DNA of 10,602 bases from CAYPTI01 sp964413525 [NCBI: uncultured bacterium] (GTDB lineage Bacteria; T1Sed10-126), in NCBI GenBank assembly GCA_964413525.1, contig CAYPTI010000043.1:2404-13005 (forward strand), read 5' to 3'. The notes beneath the pieces are model-generated. The model saw only the letters and a program-made list of their open reading frames with translations, searched no databases and was not told where the DNA came from. Below are positions 8,421 to 10,602 of the stretch, in pieces (the stretch's first letter is position 1; each line of letters opens with the position of its first letter). The position numbers and the translations under genes are program-made.

Positions 8421-8670
8421 CTCCGCCCCTCCTTCTCGGTCAGCCGGGGACGGACCGGTGCCAGAGGCACGACGTACGTCCCCGAGGTGATTTCGCTTCC
8501 CGGATCGGGGTGCTAATTCCGGGTCGATTCAGGCCGTTCGGGACGGTTGGTGGTCCCCGGTGAGGACTTCCGTCGTCCGTAAGCAGGCTGTCGCCGGACC
8601 GTCCGAACGGTGATCGTGGCCGGGGAAGGCGTGGTGTCGGCACGGCTTCTCGTGCCGATCTTTGGTTTTT
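8421..8670 (+). ncRNA. Candidate structured RNA of unknown family
   Basis: The 365 bases between the TPR protein gene and tRNA-Leu contain no credible reading frame but fold well by eye. A perfect 8-bp stem pairs 8445-8452 with 8477-8484 and encloses a small GTGCC/GGCAC hairpin (8458-8462 with 8466-8470). Downstream is a long rod: 8495-8503 pairs with 8620-8630 (one or two bulges), 8525-8528 with 8613-8616, and 8533-8547 with 8598-8611 (13 pairs plus one bulged G, including one G-U). The rod then continues with a weaker, G-U-rich stretch, 8549-8554 with 8590-8595. The intrinsic terminator at 8637-8670 closes the unit and fixes the strand. Its ends are estimated from the TATAAA box and the terminator. 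I looked for and did not find the tmRNA, SRP RNA or RNase P hallmark motifs. A 6S-like rod is one possibility. A long structured 3' UTR of the upstream operon is the main alternative. Confidence 0.4.
8637..8670 (+). terminator. Intrinsic (rho-independent) terminator
   Basis: A perfect 8-bp GC-rich stem, TCGGCACG (8637-8644) with CGTGCCGA (8651-8658), surrounds a 6-base loop and is followed at once by TCTTTGGTTTTT (8659-8670). The T-run is on the + strand only; the reverse strand has no matching tract. It ends whatever is transcribed from the left, either the five-gene cluster or the RNA candidate, and insulates the tRNA-Leu unit. Confidence 0.8.
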
Positions 8671-8689
8671 CCTCGCTTCACGATAAAAT
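8662..8689 (+). promoter_or_regulatory. Possible sigma-70-type promoter of tRNA-Leu
   Basis: TAAAAT at 8684-8689 matches the -10 consensus at five of six positions. TTGGTT at 8662-8667, 16 bases upstream, matches TTGACA at only three. The predicted start near 8696 would give a leader of about 20 nt before the tRNA. The -35 element would lie inside the T-tract of the preceding terminator. The position is sensible, but the -35 is poor. Confidence 0.35.
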
Positions 8690-8715
8690 TACTGGTTTGC
8701 TACAGCTTCCTTCTC

Positions 8716-8801
8716 GCGAGGGTGGCGGAACTGGCAGACGCGCAGGATTTAGGATCCTGTGCCTTCACGGCGTGCGGGTTCGACTCCCGCCCCTCGCACC
8801 A
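8716..8801 (+). tRNA. tRNA-Leu (anticodon UAG)
   Basis: This is a complete class II tRNA. The acceptor strand GCGAGGG (8716-8722) pairs with CCCTCGC (8791-8797), followed by discriminator A and an encoded CCA (8799-8801). The D-loop region contains the usual GG before CAGACGC. The anticodon stem CAGGA/TCCTG closes the loop TTTAGGA, with anticodon TAG at 8750-8752, which reads CUA and other CUN leucine codons. A long variable arm (TGCCTTCACGGCGTG), typical of tRNA-Leu, precedes the T arm GCGGG-TTCGACT-CCCGC. It lies 72 nt upstream of tig on the same strand, with no strong terminator between. Confidence 0.97.
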
Positions 8802-8873
8802 GTCAATTGGACAGCTGGGAGCATCGCACGCTCATTTTGTGGCCTCACTGACCCGGAAAGGAATGGGATTCGT

Positions 8874-10205
8874 ATGAACCGTGACGAATGGGAGATTACG
8901 GCCGACCGTGATGAATGTCGGGTTTCGCTTGACATCCGAATACCGGACGACGACGTGGAGGAGTTCAGGAAACAGGCCCTCAACGAGGTTCGTCAGGAAG
9001 TCGACGAACCGGGGTTCCGACAGGGAAAGGTCCCCGCGGCCCTGATTGAGAAAAAATACGGTCAGGCGGTCCGTCAGCAGCTGGCGGAAAAGCTCGTGCC
9101 CGAAGCCTTCCAGACGGCGTACCGTCGTCATGATATTCGACCGGTGGATGAACCCAGCATCGAGGACATGGATCTGGACGGTGAATTTTCGCTTCAGGCC
9201 GAGGTCGAAACTCAGCCGGAGTTCGACGTATCTTCGGAAGATTACGAAGATCTGGATCTGGAGCGAACCGTGCGGCAAGTGGACGAGGAGCGGGTGGAGG
9301 AAGAACTGGACGACCTGCGTTCGGAGCAGGCCGATCTCCAGCCCATCCCCATCACGAGGCCGATCCAGGAGGGGGACTTCGTAACCCTCGATCTCCAGGG
9401 ATACGATGAGGAAGGCGAGATGATCGAAGGAACCTCCGGGGAGGACATGATCGTCGAGGTGGGGGCCGGACGGTTCCTGGATGACCTGGAGGAAGGACTG
9501 ATCGGATTGGAGGAAGGGGGACAGGCTCGCATCCCGGCGACCTTCCCCGAGGACTTCGTGGAGGAAAGCCTCGCCGGCGAACAGGTGGCCTTCGACGTCA
9601 ACATCAAGCAGATCCAGGAGGAACGGGCCCCGGAGCTGGACGATCCGGAGTTTCTGGAGGATTACGAAGTCGAGTCCGCCGACGAACTGAGGGACGAAAT
9701 TCGGGACGCCCTGCAACGTTCGGACGAGCAGTCCAACGAAGAGGAACTCCGTCAGCAGGTCTACGACAAATTGCTGGAGCGATTCGATTTTCCGCTTCCG
9801 GAAAGCCTGGTGGAGCGGGAGATCGATTCGATGCTGGAACAGCAGAAACAGCAGCTTCAAAACCAGGGTCGGTCGTTTGAAGACTTTCTGGAGGAACAGG
9901 ATCAGACCGAGGAGGATCTGCGGGACCAGCTGGAGGATGAGGCTCGCAGGCGGATATCGTTGAGTTTTATTCTCGGTCGGATCGGGGAAATCGAGGAGGT
10001 CAGCGTCAGCGATCAGGAAGTTCGGGAACGGTTTGAACAGATGGCCGGACAGTACGGGATGGACCCGGAGGAACTCGAACAGAACGTGGACGATTCGATG
10101 CGCGACAACATCCGGTTCCAGCTCCGGGACGAAAAAGTCGTGAAACAGTTAATTCGTAAAGCCAGCGTCACCGAAGTGGATCCCGACGAAACCCAGGAGG
10201 ATTGA
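8874..10205 (+). CDS. tig: Trigger factor, ribosome-associated chaperone and peptidyl-prolyl isomerase
   Basis: Trigger factor binds the ribosome at the tunnel exit and shields nascent chains in the cytoplasm. The product is 443 residues, normal for the family. The N-terminal ribosome-binding domain carries the signature GFRQGK at 47-52 (GFRKGK in E. coli), followed by VPAALIEKKYG. The FKBP-type isomerase domain is about 163-248, seen in EGDFVTLDLQGYDEEG, VEVGAGRFLDDLEEGLIGL and PATFPEDFVEESLAGEQVAFDV. The rest is the helical, SurA-like substrate-binding arm region. The protein is strikingly acidic throughout, with many Glu, Asp and Gln and few Lys. ATG 8874 begins MNRDEWEIT, the expected N-terminus, and AAAGGA lies at 8857-8862. 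An in-frame extension back to 8610 runs through the tRNA gene and is not used. It is followed by clpP with a 6-nt gap and a shared Shine-Dalgarno region, a classic protein quality-control operon. Confidence 0.97.
   Translation: MNRDEWEITADRDECRVSLDIRIPDDDVEEFRKQALNEVRQEVDEPGFRQGKVPAALIEKKYGQAVRQQLAEKLVPEAFQTAYRRHDIRPVDEPSIEDMDLDGEFSLQAEVETQPEFDVSSEDYEDLDLERTVRQVDEERVEEELDDLRSEQADLQPIPITRPIQEGDFVTLDLQGYDEEGEMIEGTSGEDMIVEVGAGRFLDDLEEGLIGLEEGGQARIPATFPEDFVEESLAGEQVAFDVNIKQIQEERAPELDDPEFLEDYEVESADELRDEIRDALQRSDEQSNEEELRQQVYDKLLERFDFPLPESLVEREIDSMLEQQKQQLQNQGRSFEDFLEEQDQTEEDLRDQLEDEARRRISLSFILGRIGEIEEVSVSDQEVRERFEQMAGQYGMDPEELEQNVDDSMRDNIRFQLRDEKVVKQLIRKASVTEVDPDETQED
10195..10200 (+). promoter_or_regulatory. 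clpP ribosome binding site inside the end of tig
   Basis: AGGAGG, a near-perfect Shine-Dalgarno, lies at 10195-10200, just before the tig stop codon (10203-10205), with an 11-nt spacer to the clpP ATG. The overlap implies co-transcription of tig and clpP and probably linked translation. Confidence 0.75.
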
Positions 10206-10211
10206 TCGACC

Positions 10212-10602
10212 ATGCCAACCGCCATACCAACCGTCATTGAACAGACGCCAAGAGGAGAACGGGCGTACGATATCTACAGCCGGTTGCTCAAGGACCGGAT
10301 CGTCTTTGTGGGCGGACCGATCGAGTCCACCGGCGCCAACGCCGTGATCGCCCAGTTGCTGTTTCTTGAGGCCGACAACCCGGAACGGGACATTTATCTC
10401 TACGTCAACAGCCCGGGCGGGGAAGTGACCTCCGGACTGGCGATCTACGACACCATGCAGTACGTCAAACCCGACATCAACACCATCTGCATCGGGCAGG
10501 CAGCCAGCATGGGGGCCTTGCTGATGACCGCCGGGGCCGAAGGATCCCGCTACGCCCTTCCCAACAGCCGGTTCATGGTTCATCAGCCGCTCGGCGGAGC
10601 GG
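10212..10602 (+). CDS. clpP: ATP-dependent Clp protease proteolytic subunit ClpP, N-terminal part (3' end outside window)
   Basis: ClpP forms the double-ring serine protease chamber that degrades proteins unfolded by ClpX or ClpA/ClpC. The 130 visible codons start at ATG 10212 and run off the right edge. The N-terminal axial-loop region is [20 protein letters not shown], followed by [11 protein letters not shown], the handle region beginning [20 protein letters not shown], the nucleophile motif [10 protein letters not shown] with catalytic Ser99, and the [10 protein letters not shown] strand with catalytic His124. These positions are close to Ser98 and His123 of B. subtilis ClpP. The catalytic Asp would lie beyond the window. 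The N-terminal extension is short, so there is little or no propeptide. Immediately upstream is tig; clpX would be expected next, but this cannot be seen. Confidence 0.98.
   Translation, partial: MPTAIPTVIEQTPRGERAYDIYSRLLKDRIVFVGGPIESTGANAVIAQLLFLEADNPERDIYLYVNSPGGEVTSGLAIYDTMQYVKPDINTICIGQAASMGALLMTAGAEGSRYALPNSRFMVHQPLGGA

Noticed and set aside
8440-8643. 67-codon frame on the - strand in the intergenic region
   Set aside because: It is Pro/Arg/Ser-rich with no recognisable motif, and it lies over the structured + strand region and terminator stem.
8815-8840. GAGC/GCTC hairpin followed by ATTTTG between tRNA-Leu and tig
   Set aside because: A four-to-five-pair stem with a 7-base loop and a broken T-run is too weak to call a terminator.
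8610-8873. Upstream in-frame extension of tig
   Set aside because: It would pass through the terminator and the tRNA-Leu gene. ATG 8874 gives the family-typical N-terminus and has a Shine-Dalgarno.
8832-9860. 342-codon open frame on the - strand opposite tig
   Set aside because: Trigger factor is certain on the + strand; the antisense product is a Leu/Phe-rich artefact of acidic codons.

Overview
The window is a GC-rich bacterial chromosome segment with every recognisable gene on the + strand. SMC, trigger factor, ClpP and a tRNA-Leu with an encoded CCA end all mark it as bacterial core genome, and I see no insertion sequence, phage gene, CRISPR array or other sign of recent transfer. The proteins are rich in Glu, Asp and Arg and poor in Lys, most visibly in trigger factor. 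This suggests, but does not prove, a salt-adapted organism. I cannot name the phylum. A full SMC argues against the MukB-bearing enterobacteria, and tRNA-Leu / tig / clpP is an order I recall from some deltaproteobacteria-like genomes.

Left half (1-8350): five genes run head to tail. They are the 3' two thirds of smc (hinge, C-terminal coiled-coil arm and Walker B/signature half of the ATPase head); a short Ppx/GppA-family phosphatase; a membrane-anchored protein with about three GAF-like domains and a degenerate GGDEF-like C-terminus; a small soluble TPR protein; and a 684-residue membrane-anchored protein of unknown function with a beta-rich extracytoplasmic region and C-terminal TPRs. Gaps are 9 to about 90 nt and no internal terminator is evident, so this may be one transcription unit. 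The last three genes read as a signalling/scaffold set without an obvious catalytic output.

Middle (8351-8715): about 365 bases hold no credible protein gene but do hold structure. There is a TATAAA box, an 8-bp stem-loop, a long rod-like imperfect hairpin (about 8495-8630) and a strong intrinsic terminator (8637-8670). I interpret this as a candidate structured small RNA of about 250 nt, or a long structured 3' UTR. It is the best lead in the window for something undescribed.

Right part (8716-10602): tRNA-Leu(UAG), trigger factor (tig) and the first 130 codons of clpP. Trigger factor is the ribosome-associated chaperone and ClpP the protease core, so this is a protein quality-control operon that would normally continue into clpX. 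The clpP Shine-Dalgarno lies inside the end of tig, and no convincing terminator separates tRNA-Leu from tig.
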